Translations under genes and position numbers: made by a program
Shown here: in pieces, positions 7,971-15,787 of the stretch
How positions within the stretch are numbered: the first letter of the stretch is position 1
How the letters are laid out: each line of letters begins with the position of its first letter
Notes under the pieces: generated by a model
Told to the model about the DNA's origin: nothing
What the model saw: the letters and a program-made list of their open reading frames with translations, nothing else
The model's database searches: none
NCBI GenBank assembly: GCA_038227435.1
Contig: JBBRPW010000004.1
Span: 1-30,280 of the forward strand
Source of the DNA: JBBRNV01 sp038227435
GTDB lineage: Bacteria > Patescibacteriota > Minisyncoccia > Phycocordibacterales > CALRBL01
DNA: 30,280 bases
Direction: 5' to 3'

Positions 7971-8441
7971 TTAGGAGAACGCTTTGTAAATACGCTCCCT
8001 TTCTTCTTCGTGGTCTTCAGTTGGCCACTCAAACGTGTGCTCATTTCGGCAATGGAATAGTTGCTTCGGTTGAAGTACTATTTGCCCCCTTGAAAGTGCA
8101 ATATCTGAGGCTTGAATGGTTGCTCCGATAATTCCTCCGATTACTTGAATGATGGATGCAGAGTAGATATCAGTTCTACATATTTCAAATCGAGCCAACG
8201 ACCTTCCTAATTCTTCGCAGTGTTCTCCATCACCAACACCAGTACAAAAACCCAAAGGGTCTTTACGTTCCTTATCCTTGTAAAGCGCGAAACGCGCTTT
8301 TCTTCCAGCGTAAGGAAATAAAGCATCAAAATAAAAACGGTAGCGAGGCCTCTGGCGTAGGTTGCAAGCGATTTCACCGGTATACCGCTCCCAAATTTTC
8401 TTCGTGGTAGTAACGCACTCAAAGTCAAAGTGTAAAGCCAT
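7971..8441 (-). CDS. Hypothetical protein with its own promoter, leader and terminator
   Basis: A 156-residue soluble protein (start MALHFDFECV) that I do not recognise. It is rich in Arg, Tyr and Cys early on, has a small glycine/isoleucine segment (IIQVIGGIIGATIQ) near the middle and a very acidic C-terminus (PTEDHEEERERIYKAFS). The start is fixed by AGAAAGGA 5 nt upstream; a frame extension to 8471 would pass through this ribosome binding site. Such a Shine-Dalgarno is rare in this window and is shared exactly by the genes at 23377 and 23987. With a promoter at 8490-8517 and a terminator at 7934-7964 it forms a complete single-gene unit. Confidence 0.7.
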   Translation of the reverse strand: MALHFDFECVTTTKKIWERYTGEIACNLRQRPRYRFYFDALFPYAGRKARFALYKDKERKDPLGFCTGVGDGEHCEELGRSLARFEICRTDIYSASIIQVIGGIIGATIQASDIALSRGQIVLQPKQLFHCRNEHTFEWPTEDHEEERERIYKAFS

Positions 8442-8446
8442 AAGAA

Positions 8447-8454
8447 TCCTTTCT
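8447..8454 (-). promoter_or_regulatory. Shine-Dalgarno AGAAAGGA deciding the start at 8441
   Basis: The minus strand reads AGAAAGGA, 5 nt, ATG. The same octamer precedes 23377 (5 nt spacing) and 23987 (7 nt spacing), and no other gene here has it. Confidence 0.75.
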
Positions 8455-8489
8455 ATTGGTTGAATGTTCAATGTACGGAAGCCGTATTA

Positions 8490-8517
8490 ATAGTACTTCT
8501 TCGTAGATTCTGGTCAA
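8490..8517 (-). promoter_or_regulatory. Promoter of the 7971-8441 gene
   Basis: TTGACC (8512-8517), 16 nt, TACTAT (8490-8495) on the minus strand. The predicted leader of about 40-45 nt contains a small hairpin TACGG-CTT-CCGTA before the Shine-Dalgarno. Confidence 0.6.
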
Positions 8518-8532
8518 ACATTAATTAGTTGA

Positions 8533-8538
8533 TACGAT
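8533..8538 (+). promoter_or_regulatory. Extended -10 box of the methyltransferase gene, leaderless
   Basis: TGA-TACGAT ends 6 nt before the ATG at 8545, the same geometry as at smc and the 9554 gene. Confidence 0.45.
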
Positions 8539-8544
8539 ATACAT

Positions 8545-9504
8545 ATGAATTCTCAAGTACTCGTGACAACTTCGTCAAAAAATTATGAATTACTCGATTC
8601 AGGCGATGCGTTAAAACTAGAACGATATGGAGAATATGTAATCGTACGTCCCGACCCTCAAGCTTTGTGGAAAAAAGGTTTACCTGAAACTACTTGGAAA
8701 AAAGCGGATGCAATTTTTGCTGATAAAAAATGGAATGTAAGAAGTGGAGTTGAAATTCCTATGGAATGGCCGGTATCGTTTGATACTTGTACATTGTTTG
8801 CTCGGCTCACTCCGTTTAAACATACGTGTATTTTTCCCGAACAACTTCCTCAATGGCAATGGACGCAGTCGCTCATTAAGCACAGATTAAATGAATTAAA
8901 AGAAAAGAATCGATCAACTCCGATTAAAGTTTTAAATTTATTTGGATATACTGGAGGTGCAACTGTTGCGGCACTCAAAGCTGGAGCTGAAGTAGTTCAT
9001 GTTGATGGATCCAAAGGTGCAATTGAATGGGCTAAAGAAAATTGCAAATTATCGGAAATTGAAATGGGACAGTCGGCAGATGTTTCGAAAGAAGAAGTTG
9101 AAAAAGATATTGGAAAAATGAAAGTTAAAAATGCACGATTTATTTTAGATGATGTTCGAAAATTCTTAGCCCGTGAATTAAAAAGAGGGAATACATATCA
9201 TGGAATTATCATGGACCCACCTGCTTATGGACATGGGGCCAAAAGAGAGATTTGGAATATTGAAACTGATTTCCTTCCACTCGTTGAGGACGTCCTCCAA
9301 ATTCTTCATAAAGAAGAACCCTTGTTTTTGCTCATAAATGGCTATTCTGCTGGATATTCGGCATTAACGTATAAAGCAGCTCTCTCGGGCATTTATAAGC
9401 GTTTTGGAGGCACTTTAGAGGCTGGAGAACTGGCGATTGAGGAATCAGGGCCCTTAAAAAGGCCCCTTCCAGCAGGCATTTTTGCAAGGTGGAGTAAGAT
9501 CTAA
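8545..9504 (+). CDS. Class I SAM-dependent methyltransferase, RlmI/RlmK-like
   Basis: A 319-residue enzyme of the COG1092-type family, whose characterised members methylate 23S rRNA. The N-terminal region (1-120) carries the mixed beta domain typical of the family, including FARLTPFKHTCIFPEQ. The Rossmann methyltransferase domain follows, with motif I LNLFGYTGGATVAALKAGA at about 131-148 (SAM binding), an acidic residue after the second strand (HVDGSKGAIEWAKEN), and motif IV IIMDPPAYGHG at about 222-232 (catalytic region). There is no cysteine at the usual m5C position in this motif, so the exact target base cannot be given. It is divergent from 8441 and probably transcribed as a leaderless mRNA. 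Confidence 0.88.
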   Translation: MNSQVLVTTSSKNYELLDSGDALKLERYGEYVIVRPDPQALWKKGLPETTWKKADAIFADKKWNVRSGVEIPMEWPVSFDTCTLFARLTPFKHTCIFPEQLPQWQWTQSLIKHRLNELKEKNRSTPIKVLNLFGYTGGATVAALKAGAEVVHVDGSKGAIEWAKENCKLSEIEMGQSADVSKEEVEKDIGKMKVKNARFILDDVRKFLARELKRGNTYHGIIMDPPAYGHGAKREIWNIETDFLPLVEDVLQILHKEEPLFLLINGYSAGYSALTYKAALSGIYKRFGGTLEAGELAIEESGPLKRPLPAGIFARWSKI

Positions 9505-9541
9505 AAAACTTACATAAACTAGTAATTTTGGCTAATTTTGC

Positions 9542-9547
9542 TATATT
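9542..9547 (+). promoter_or_regulatory. Extended -10 box of the 9554 gene, leaderless
   Basis: TGC-TATATT ends 6 nt before the ATG at 9554. Confidence 0.5.
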
Positions 9548-9553
9548 CAACAC

Positions 9554-9844
9554 ATGGATCCCAATGATCGACTTCTTTTAAAAAGAAATTTGGAGCTAGC
9601 CGAAGAGAATAATAAAATGCTTAAAAGCATGAGGAATTCTCAGCGGATAAATACAATCATGAGAGTCTTTTATTGGATATTCATTATCGGTTTTGGAATT
9701 TGGTCACTTCAAATGGTGCAACCATATTTAAAAACACTTACTGATACATATGGAGCGATTTCAAACTTGAGTGGATCAGGAAGTTCATCGGGTTCATCAA
9801 ATTCATTGATCGATTTGTTGAAGAAGTATGGAGGGGGGAAGTAG
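9554..9844 (+). CDS. Small single-pass membrane protein, hypothetical
   Basis: A 96-residue protein I do not recognise by function. Residues 1-30 form a charged helix (RNLELAEENNKMLKSMR), one transmembrane helix follows at about 37-58 (RVFYWIFIIGFGIWSLQMV), and the C-terminus has a flexible serine/glycine stretch (about 74-84) before a short amphipathic end. The protein resembles small membrane proteins often seen in Parcubacteria, but that is only a general likeness. It sits 49 nt after the methyltransferase with its own -10 box. Confidence 0.7.
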   Translation: MDPNDRLLLKRNLELAEENNKMLKSMRNSQRINTIMRVFYWIFIIGFGIWSLQMVQPYLKTLTDTYGAISNLSGSGSSSGSSNSLIDLLKKYGGGK

Positions 9845-9875
9845 AATCCAGTTACGTTCCATATAATATTAAATA

Positions 9876-9998
9876 AAAATCTGACAACTGCCGAAGGTAA
9901 GTAAACTTGCTTCAACTGCGATCGAATGCCTTAAATAAAATTTAAACATTCTCACTTGTTGAAGTAAGCAAAGCTTCCCTCGGCGGCGCTCAGATTTT
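9876..9998. repeat. Imperfect 123-bp palindrome upstream of tRNA-Phe
   Basis: From outside in, the arms pair as AAAATCTGA (9876-9884) with TCAGATTTT (9990-9998), GCCGAAGG (9890-9897) with CCCTCGGC (9977-9984), CTTCAAC (9910-9916) with GTTGAAG (9958-9964), GAATG with CATTC, and TTAAAT with ATTTAA at the centre near 9936. CCTCGGC (9978-9984) equals the 3' acceptor strand of tRNA-Phe and GCCGAAGG is close to its 5' strand GCCGAGG. A further hairpin (about 9993-10025) separates the palindrome from the tRNA. No gene is seen in 9845-10032. Confidence 0.8.
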
Positions 9999-10032
9999 GT
10001 GAAAATGTAAACACTTTCACAAATCTTCGCTT

Positions 10033-10108
10033 GCCGAGGTAGCTCAGTTGGTAGAGCATGCGCCTGAAGAGCGCGGGGTCGGCGGTTCAAGTCCGCCCCT
10101 CGGCACCA
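10033..10108 (+). tRNA. tRNA-Phe (anticodon GAA), CCA encoded
   Basis: Acceptor GCCGAGG/CCTCGGC, D-stem GCTC/GAGC, anticodon loop CTGAAGA (anticodon GAA), T-arm GGCGG-TTCAAGT-CCGCC, discriminator A at 10105 and an encoded CCA at 10106-10108. It is the only one of the four tRNAs here with an encoded CCA and the only one with no element directly downstream. The 129 nt to the next gene (10109-10237) hold nothing I can name. Confidence 0.96.
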
Positions 10109-10237
10109 ATAGAAATTTTCATAAAGATATAGTGAAGATCAAATAAAAAAGTTATCACACACTTACCTCAGTCCAGTTTCGGAGCCCGTTTCGTTTCCAT
10201 AATAGACATTACAGGTCTAACTCTCAAAGAGTGTCGA

Positions 10238-10552
10238 ATGATCGAGCCTAGTCCGCAAGAGCGATTGGCCAACGTTGGCGAGACCGCCGAGTTCATTCTT
10301 TGGTCGATGGCGTCCAAAAAACCTCTTTTAATTGGTTTACGAGACCGCCTCTACGTCTTAGCAGACGAGTGGAACTATCCTGGTGAAAACGAAGGCGAGG
10401 TTGGAGGTACGTATAAACTCTGTTTCGATCTTGTTACCTCGACTGGCGAAGAGGGTCTGTCGTCCCACATTGAGGAATTTCCAGAGAACTTCGATGATGT
10501 TCTTTTGAACGACGGCCACCGAGCTTTCCTTCTCACAGTTGTTGATGAGTGA
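10238..10552 (+). CDS. Hypothetical small acidic protein
   Basis: A 104-residue soluble acidic protein without recognisable motifs. Its hydrophobic strands (LIGLRDRLYVLAD, TYKLCFDLVTS, HRAFLLTVVDE) suggest a small beta-rich fold. Base use is noticeably richer in GC than in its neighbours (for example gagaccgccgag and gacggccaccga), which may mean transfer or a different expression class. There is no clear Shine-Dalgarno. A very good terminator follows 53 nt after the stop, which supports a real transcribed unit. Confidence 0.6.
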   Translation: MIEPSPQERLANVGETAEFILWSMASKKPLLIGLRDRLYVLADEWNYPGENEGEVGGTYKLCFDLVTSTGEEGLSSHIEEFPENFDDVLLNDGHRAFLLTVVDE

Positions 10553-10605
10553 CAAAGACGATAATCGACAATGGATTAGAGGGATATAGGCAATCTAATC
10601 GATAT

Positions 10606-10642
10606 GGCCGGCAGATGAAAATCTGTCGGCCTTTTCTTTTTA
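10606..10642 (+). terminator. Rho-independent terminator after the 10238 gene
   Basis: GGCCGGCAGAT-GAAA-ATCTGTCGGCC forms an 11-bp stem (one G-T pair) with a GNRA-type tetraloop, followed by TTTTCTTTTT. Confidence 0.92.
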
Positions 10643-10683
10643 TCAATAAGTTAATTAAATTTATCGAAGCTATATCAAAACTT

Positions 10684-10699
10684 TATTAAAATTTTAATA
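10684..10699. repeat. Perfect 16-bp AT palindrome over the hsp20 stop codon
   Basis: TATTAAAATTTTAATA is self-complementary and overlaps the stop codon of the minus-strand hsp20 gene. It may be a weak transcript end; it is made only of A and T, so chance is possible. Confidence 0.4.
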
Positions 10700-11209
10700 T
10701 CCCTGTGCTTTCATCACTCTCAGTTTTCCTTTCTTCTCTTTATCAATTCTCGGAAGTTTAATGGTAAGCATCCCACTGTTTTCTATAGCCTCTGCTCCTT
10801 CAATTTCAACTTCATTAGCGAGCATTATTGTTCGAGAAAACGATCCCCAATATAATTCTTTATGGAAATAGTCACCGTCTTCAATACCTCGTTCTTCTTC
10901 GCGTTTTCCACGAATTGTAATCATGTCTCTTGCAATTGAAATATCGATATCTTCTCTTTTTACCCCAGCAACCATCGCTTTAATTACCATATGGGTTGGT
11001 GTTTGATACACATCAACAGAAAGCTGCCCTTCAGCAGGATCTTCTTCGGCCCATTCTGCAAATGTTTCTTTACCTAAACTTTGTCCAAGTGATTGCGGCT
11101 TCATATTTCGAGTCGGAGCCGACTCTTCCACTTCATCTTCAAAATCTGATTCGTCATCAACACTGATTGAACCAGTTAATCTTTCAAAAAATGATCTTTT
11201 TTCTTTCAT
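10694..11209 (-). CDS. Small heat shock protein, Hsp20/alpha-crystallin family
   Basis: A 171-residue ATP-independent chaperone that holds unfolding proteins. An acidic N-terminal arm (1-55) is followed by the alpha-crystallin domain (about 62-160), seen in QLSVDVYQTPTHMVIKAMVAG, the strand ITIRGKREEE, a FSRTIMLANEVE segment and the closing GMLTIKLPR. The hallmark G-x-L is present as GML. The usual C-terminal IxI motif is not obvious in KLRVMKAQGY. It follows the PrsW-type gene by 15 nt. A TATACT box 7 nt before its ATG suggests it can also be transcribed alone as a leaderless mRNA. Confidence 0.93.
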   Translation of the reverse strand: MKEKRSFFERLTGSISVDDESDFEDEVEESAPTRNMKPQSLGQSLGKETFAEWAEEDPAEGQLSVDVYQTPTHMVIKAMVAGVKREDIDISIARDMITIRGKREEERGIEDGDYFHKELYWGSFSRTIMLANEVEIEGAEAIENSGMLTIKLPRIDKEKKGKLRVMKAQGY

Positions 11210-11224
11210 GTAAGTAAGTATATC

Positions 11225-11983
11225 TTATTTTCTTGGTCGTACAATCAATTTTATGTGTTCAAGTATAAGGATAACAATGACCAGTGCAATCCAAACCGCT
11301 GCGTACGTTAAAAAATGAGTAGAAGCAGATATTTCATTTGCACAAGCTGCAACAACTTTATTCGATGCAATAAAAAAGTTAAAAAATGCATGAATAAGAG
11401 AAGCGACCAAGAGTCCTCCTCCAATTGCCTCTAATTTCGTAAATCTTTTCTTGTAAAAAGTATATGACATAGAAATACCAACTACCGCAGAAGATAATAC
11501 ATGAAGCAGGCTTGCCCCAAAGAATCTTGAAAACGAACTTCCTATAATTGCTGTGAAGCCGGAAATGGCATCAGCTGAGCCCATGTAGGCACTAATTGCA
11601 AAAAAACCATTTTCAAGTGCAGCAAAACCGAGTGCAGTTGAAATTAAAAATAATACAGGGTCAATCGGCTTTTTATTTGATTTAGTCCACAAAACAGCAA
11701 TAAAACAAAGAGCAAATTTTGAACCTTCTTCAGCTAAAGCGTATAAAAACCATAGAAAAAAACTACACTGTCCAACTATGGGTGCAATATCGTGAGCAAT
11801 TTTTGATTCAATTCCAATTGCAACAACTACGGCAAGCATCCCGGCAAGAAATGCAAAAATATTCATTCGTTTAGGTTCTTCATGAAGAGTATCTTCGGTA
11901 TGCCAAAAAACGAGCCATAAAATTGCCGGAATAAAACTTAATATTGCCGCCGTTATATAAATTGAAATAGCAGAGTCGTGCAT
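11225..11983 (-). CDS. PrsW-type intramembrane metalloprotease
   Basis: A 252-residue protein with about seven to eight transmembrane helices, of the PrsW/CPBP-like family. Its hallmarks are all visible: EExxK as E85-E86...K89 in YALAEEGSKF, the ALEN segment with E124-N125, and histidines H161 and H198 (SLIHAFFN) on later helices. PrsW of Bacillus subtilis performs site-1 cleavage of an anti-sigma factor; no sigma or anti-sigma factor is nearby, so the substrate here is unknown. It lies between valS and hsp20 on the same strand, and the pairing with a chaperone would fit an envelope or stress role (inference). Confidence 0.88.
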   Translation of the reverse strand: MHDSAISIYITAAILSFIPAILWLVFWHTEDTLHEEPKRMNIFAFLAGMLAVVVAIGIESKIAHDIAPIVGQCSFFLWFLYALAEEGSKFALCFIAVLWTKSNKKPIDPVLFLISTALGFAALENGFFAISAYMGSADAISGFTAIIGSSFSRFFGASLLHVLSSAVVGISMSYTFYKKRFTKLEAIGGGLLVASLIHAFFNFFIASNKVVAACANEISASTHFLTYAAVWIALVIVILILEHIKLIVRPRK

Positions 11984-11985
11984 AG

Positions 11986-12015
11986 ACTATTTACAAACGT
12001 AAAATTATTTCACGT
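11986..12015. repeat. Inverted repeat between valS and the PrsW gene
   Basis: ACAAACGT and ACGTTTGT face each other around about 11 nt and overlap the valS stop codon. There is no T-tract, so it is not a clear terminator. Confidence 0.4.
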
Positions 12016-14260
12016 TTGTCGATGTGATAAGCATATCACGATCACCCTCACCTTGTTTATACGAGTTATCCATATGTTGCCAAATTGCTTCAGTTACAAA
12101 TGGCATAAATGGGTGAGTAGTTTTTAAAATAATTTTTAAAATGATAAGGAGCGTGGTCGCACGGCTTTCTGTTTTATTATTTTTACTCTCTTCAATAATT
12201 TCAGCAGCAAAGCGATTCCAAATAAAGTGATACGTTTTTTCGGCTGCTAAATGGAGATGATACTTTTCAAATTCATCTGAAACATCTTTTGCAAAGAGAT
12301 GAGCTTCGTCAATTAGTTTTGTATCTGCTTCTGTAATTGCAATCGATGAGAGGGAATTAGATTCGCTCAGCTTCAAACCAACTTCATCAGCAAACTGAAA
12401 TACAAAACGAGATGCATTCCATAGCTTGTTTGCAAAGTTTCGATATTCTTTAATTTTAACTTCAGAAAATTTACTATCTTGCCCTGGTTGAGTACCGACA
12501 ATGAGTGACATTCGAAGTGCATCAGCTCCATATTTTGCAATCATGTCGAGTGGGTCGATATTGTTTCCTAATGATTTACTAATTTTTCGTCCCTTCTCGT
12601 CGGTTACAAGCCCATGCAAATATACTTTCTTAAAGGGGATTTGGCCTGTTAAATAAGTGGTCATTAATATCATTCTGGCTACCCAAAAGAAAATAATATC
12701 TCTACCAGTTTCCAGTAAAGAATTTGGATGATACTGACCAAAGTCTTGCTCCTTCATTTTCTGCTCGTTAGGCCACCCTAAAGTTGAAAATGTCCAAAGT
12801 CCTGATGAAAACCATGTGTCGAGAGTGTCAGGGTCTTGTTCTAATATAATTCCTTTTGAAATTTCTTCATCTGTGAGTTGTGGAGCAATAACTTGGCAAA
12901 TAGTTTCAATTAATTCACTATTCGCAGATTTTTTATACCAAACTGGAATTTGGTGCCCAAACCAAATTTGTCTTGAGATGCACCAGTCACGCAAATTTTC
13001 TATCCATTGTTTATATACATTTTCAAATCGAGTAGGAATAAATTCAATTTTTTGATTTTCTGGAGTTGAGTCAAGAACTACAGCAAGCATGTTTTCTTTC
13101 AAGCTTTTTCCGTCACTTGTTTTTTTACTCACATCAATAAACCACTGCAGTTTTGGAAGTGGTTCAATAATTCCTCCTGTTCGTTCAGCGGTAGAAATAT
13201 TTTGCTTAACATTCTCTTCAGAAATGATAAGCCCAGCTTCTTTTAAAAGTTCCGCAACTTTTATTCGTGCTTCTGCTGCTTTTTTACCTTTAACTCCTTC
13301 TGGTCCAACCATAAGCTTTCCAAACTCATCAATAATTTGAGTCATTGGCAAATTGTGACGCATAGCAATTTCTGCATCCATCATGCTGTGTGCTGGAGTA
13401 ACACCAAGGGCACCAGTTCCAAATTCTTTTTCTACTGAATGATCAGCAATAACTTTAAGTGAAATTTCTTCACCTAAAAAATTTACATCAAATGTTTTTC
13501 CAATATATTCTTTGTACCGTTCATCACTTGGATGAACTGCAACTGCATGATCTCCAAATTTTGTTTCTAAGCGAGTTGTTGAAATAGGAATAGGGAAGTT
13601 GTTTCCGTCTTTCATTTTTCCATAATAAAAAGTGTACAAAATAGAATCGCGCTCTTCATATACAATTTCATCATCTGAAATAGTTGTTTGGCCTTTTGGA
13701 TCCCAATTAATTACTTTATTTTTTTGGTAGATAAGACCATCGTCGTACATTTTTTTAAATGCGGTACGAACTGCCAAGTTCCGAGCCTCGTCTAATGTGT
13801 ATGCTTCGCGAGACCAATCAAGCGATGCTCCCAAGCCCATCATTTGAGTTTTAATTGTTTCTCTACTAGTTAGTGCAAAATCGTTAACTCGTTTTAAAAA
13901 TTCTTCACGGCCTAAATCATGTTTTCTTTTTCCTTCCTCTTTTTCTAATTTCTTTTCAACAACACTTTGTGTGGCAATAGCCGCATGATCTGATCCAGGA
14001 ATCCATAGAGTTTTTTTACCCATCATTCGTTCACGACGGATAATTGAATCTTGAATCGCAATCATCATTGATGAGCCAAGGTGAAGTACCCCCGTTACAT
14101 TTGGAGGGGGAAGTACCATTGAAAATGAATTTGCATCAGGCGAAACCACACCTCGTTTTATAAGTTCATCTGGGTTAAATGCACCCTTATTGAGCCACAT
14201 TTCATAGAGGTTTTTTTCATGATCTGAAGATGTATAGGGTTTTAGGAAGATTTCATTCAT
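12005..14260 (-). CDS. valS: Valyl-tRNA synthetase, short form
   Basis: A class I aminoacyl-tRNA synthetase that charges tRNA-Val. PPPNVTGVLHLGSS (51-64) carries the HIGH motif, here HLGS with serine in the last position in place of the usual histidine. The KMSKS loop is KISKS at about 557. The editing domain is present (TTRLETKFGDHAVAVHP) and the anticodon-binding helical domain follows. The 751 residues end shortly after that domain, so the C-terminal coiled-coil arm of typical 850-950-residue ValRS is missing. It follows tsaD by 79 nt on the same strand. Confidence 0.96.
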   Translation of the reverse strand: MNEIFLKPYTSSDHEKNLYEMWLNKGAFNPDELIKRGVVSPDANSFSMVLPPPNVTGVLHLGSSMMIAIQDSIIRRERMMGKKTLWIPGSDHAAIATQSVVEKKLEKEEGKRKHDLGREEFLKRVNDFALTSRETIKTQMMGLGASLDWSREAYTLDEARNLAVRTAFKKMYDDGLIYQKNKVINWDPKGQTTISDDEIVYEERDSILYTFYYGKMKDGNNFPIPISTTRLETKFGDHAVAVHPSDERYKEYIGKTFDVNFLGEEISLKVIADHSVEKEFGTGALGVTPAHSMMDAEIAMRHNLPMTQIIDEFGKLMVGPEGVKGKKAAEARIKVAELLKEAGLIISEENVKQNISTAERTGGIIEPLPKLQWFIDVSKKTSDGKSLKENMLAVVLDSTPENQKIEFIPTRFENVYKQWIENLRDWCISRQIWFGHQIPVWYKKSANSELIETICQVIAPQLTDEEISKGIILEQDPDTLDTWFSSGLWTFSTLGWPNEQKMKEQDFGQYHPNSLLETGRDIIFFWVARMILMTTYLTGQIPFKKVYLHGLVTDEKGRKISKSLGNNIDPLDMIAKYGADALRMSLIVGTQPGQDSKFSEVKIKEYRNFANKLWNASRFVFQFADEVGLKLSESNSLSSIAITEADTKLIDEAHLFAKDVSDEFEKYHLHLAAEKTYHFIWNRFAAEIIEESKNNKTESRATTLLIILKIILKTTHPFMPFVTEAIWQHMDNSYKQGEGDRDMLITSTNVK

Positions 14261-14339
14261 AAATTCAAATTCGAATAAAACTACTTAGATAGGGCTAAGA
14301 TTATCACGATTTTTATGATATCACCAGAATACAATTCCA

Positions 14340-15740
14340 TTAGTAATTGTTTCCAATTACGAGATTTCCCTTAGCTTTAAATAGGTTCTCAGTTGAATTT
14401 TCCTCATTCTCTAAAGCATCTTTATTATTTCTTGATTTTTTCTTAATCAGAATATTACTTATTTGTGATATGTATCCGGCCATTCCAATCATAATTGCAT
14501 TGTCGGTGGTGAGTTCTCTCGGTGGAATTAAAAGCGTAATTCCTTTCGCTTCGGCTACTCGTTCAAATTCAGCTCGTATATATGTATTCGCAATTACACC
14601 TCCTCCAATTGTAAGCGTGGTTGCACCTGTTTCTTCGTGGGCATTACATGTTTTTTTAATTAGTACTTCGGTTACTGCATTTTCAAATTCAGATGCAATT
14701 GCTGAAATAATTTCGTTAGGTAAATTTGTTGTCTCATCGATCTTTAAATATTGTTTGATGTCTCGAACTAAATAAAGTACGGCAGTTTTAATTCCTGAAA
14801 ATGAAAAGTTCAAATTTTTTGCAGAAATCATCGGGCGGGGAAGTGTAATCTCAATATCTCCAATATCAATATCAAGTCCCTTCAATTTTTTATTTCGAAA
14901 TTTTTCGGCATGTTTTGATATTTCAGGCCCACCAGGATAAGGAAGATTCATCATTCGAGCTACTTTGTCAAAAGCTTCTCCCACAGCGTCATCTAATGTT
15001 TGACCAAGTATTTTATAGTCATTCCAATTTCTCATTAAAGCAATTTCTGTATGTCCACCTGAAATTAATAAAGATACTGCTGGAAAATTAATTGTTTGGG
15101 TAGATTGCAAGACTGGCTCATCTTTATTAAACAACACTGAAACCACATGTCCTTCCATATGATTTCCTGGAAGAAGTGGAATATCCCATAGCAATGCAAA
15201 CATTTTTGAGAGGGTGATGCCAACCCAGAGCGCCGGTTCTAGTCCAGGCCCAACAGTTACGACAATCGCGTCAAATTCAGGATTAATAAATGAAGCAGTA
15301 TCAATCTCAATTAATGTTTCAAATACGGTAAACAAATCGATATCTTTTTCACAGATTTTTTTTAATTCTTCTTTAATTTCTCCATATCTATTCTTTAGTA
15401 AAAGCTCATTAGCAATTTGATTGAGAGCTAGAGCCTCCTCATTTTCATCCGAGTGCATGGATTCCTTCGTTTCAATAATTAATTGCTTCAATAAAGGAAG
15501 AATATTTTTAGTGTGCTCACGTTTTGCCATCATAGGAAAAACTCCTCCATATTTTGCGTGAAGTTCTACCTGAGAATGTATGATGCTTGAAATAACTGAA
15601 AACGAAAAATGAAGGCCATTACCTTCTTGTGTTAATTCACCCTCTTCATCAACCTCACTTTTTTTTGTTTGTATATAACTACAATTAAGAGCCGCTAAGG
15701 CTGTTTCGTCGCAGCTTGTTTCAATGGCAAGCACTTTCAT
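14340..15740 (-). CDS. tsaD: tRNA threonylcarbamoyladenosine synthase subunit TsaD, with insertion
   Basis: TsaD transfers threonylcarbamoyl from TC-AMP to A37 of ANN-decoding tRNAs, working with TsaB, TsaE and TsaC. The N-terminus MKVLAIETSCDETALAAL is the ASKHA nucleotide/metal signature. The metal ligands are in NHMEGH, and SLLISGGHTEIALM, the GEAFDKVARMM region and TLTIGGGVIANTYIR match the family. Length is 466 against about 340. The excess is mainly an insertion of roughly 70 residues after the AKREHTKNILPLL helix (about residues 85-155, charged and helical), plus smaller ones near the N-terminus and an extended C-terminus. It heads a minus-strand group with valS. Confidence 0.95.
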   Translation of the reverse strand: MKVLAIETSCDETALAALNCSYIQTKKSEVDEEGELTQEGNGLHFSFSVISSIIHSQVELHAKYGGVFPMMAKREHTKNILPLLKQLIIETKESMHSDENEEALALNQIANELLLKNRYGEIKEELKKICEKDIDLFTVFETLIEIDTASFINPEFDAIVVTVGPGLEPALWVGITLSKMFALLWDIPLLPGNHMEGHVVSVLFNKDEPVLQSTQTINFPAVSLLISGGHTEIALMRNWNDYKILGQTLDDAVGEAFDKVARMMNLPYPGGPEISKHAEKFRNKKLKGLDIDIGDIEITLPRPMISAKNLNFSFSGIKTAVLYLVRDIKQYLKIDETTNLPNEIISAIASEFENAVTEVLIKKTCNAHEETGATTLTIGGGVIANTYIRAEFERVAEAKGITLLIPPRELTTDNAIMIGMAGYISQISNILIKKKSRNNKDALENEENSTENLFKAKGNLVIGNNY

Positions 15741-15787
15741 ATATGGCTTAAACGTTGTTTAATCTACTCTTTTAATCTTTCGCGATA

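Noticed and set aside
7910..8044. N-terminal extension of the DUF2914 protein
   Set aside because: It covers the terminator of the upstream gene and contains the -10 box; the extension is Lys/Arg/Pro-rich and unlike a membrane-protein start.
8442..8471. Ten-residue extension of the 7971-8441 gene
   Set aside because: It would translate through the Shine-Dalgarno AGAAAGGA.
14347..14775. 142-codon open frame opposite tsaD
   Set aside because: Antisense to conserved coding sequence and without a recognisable product.
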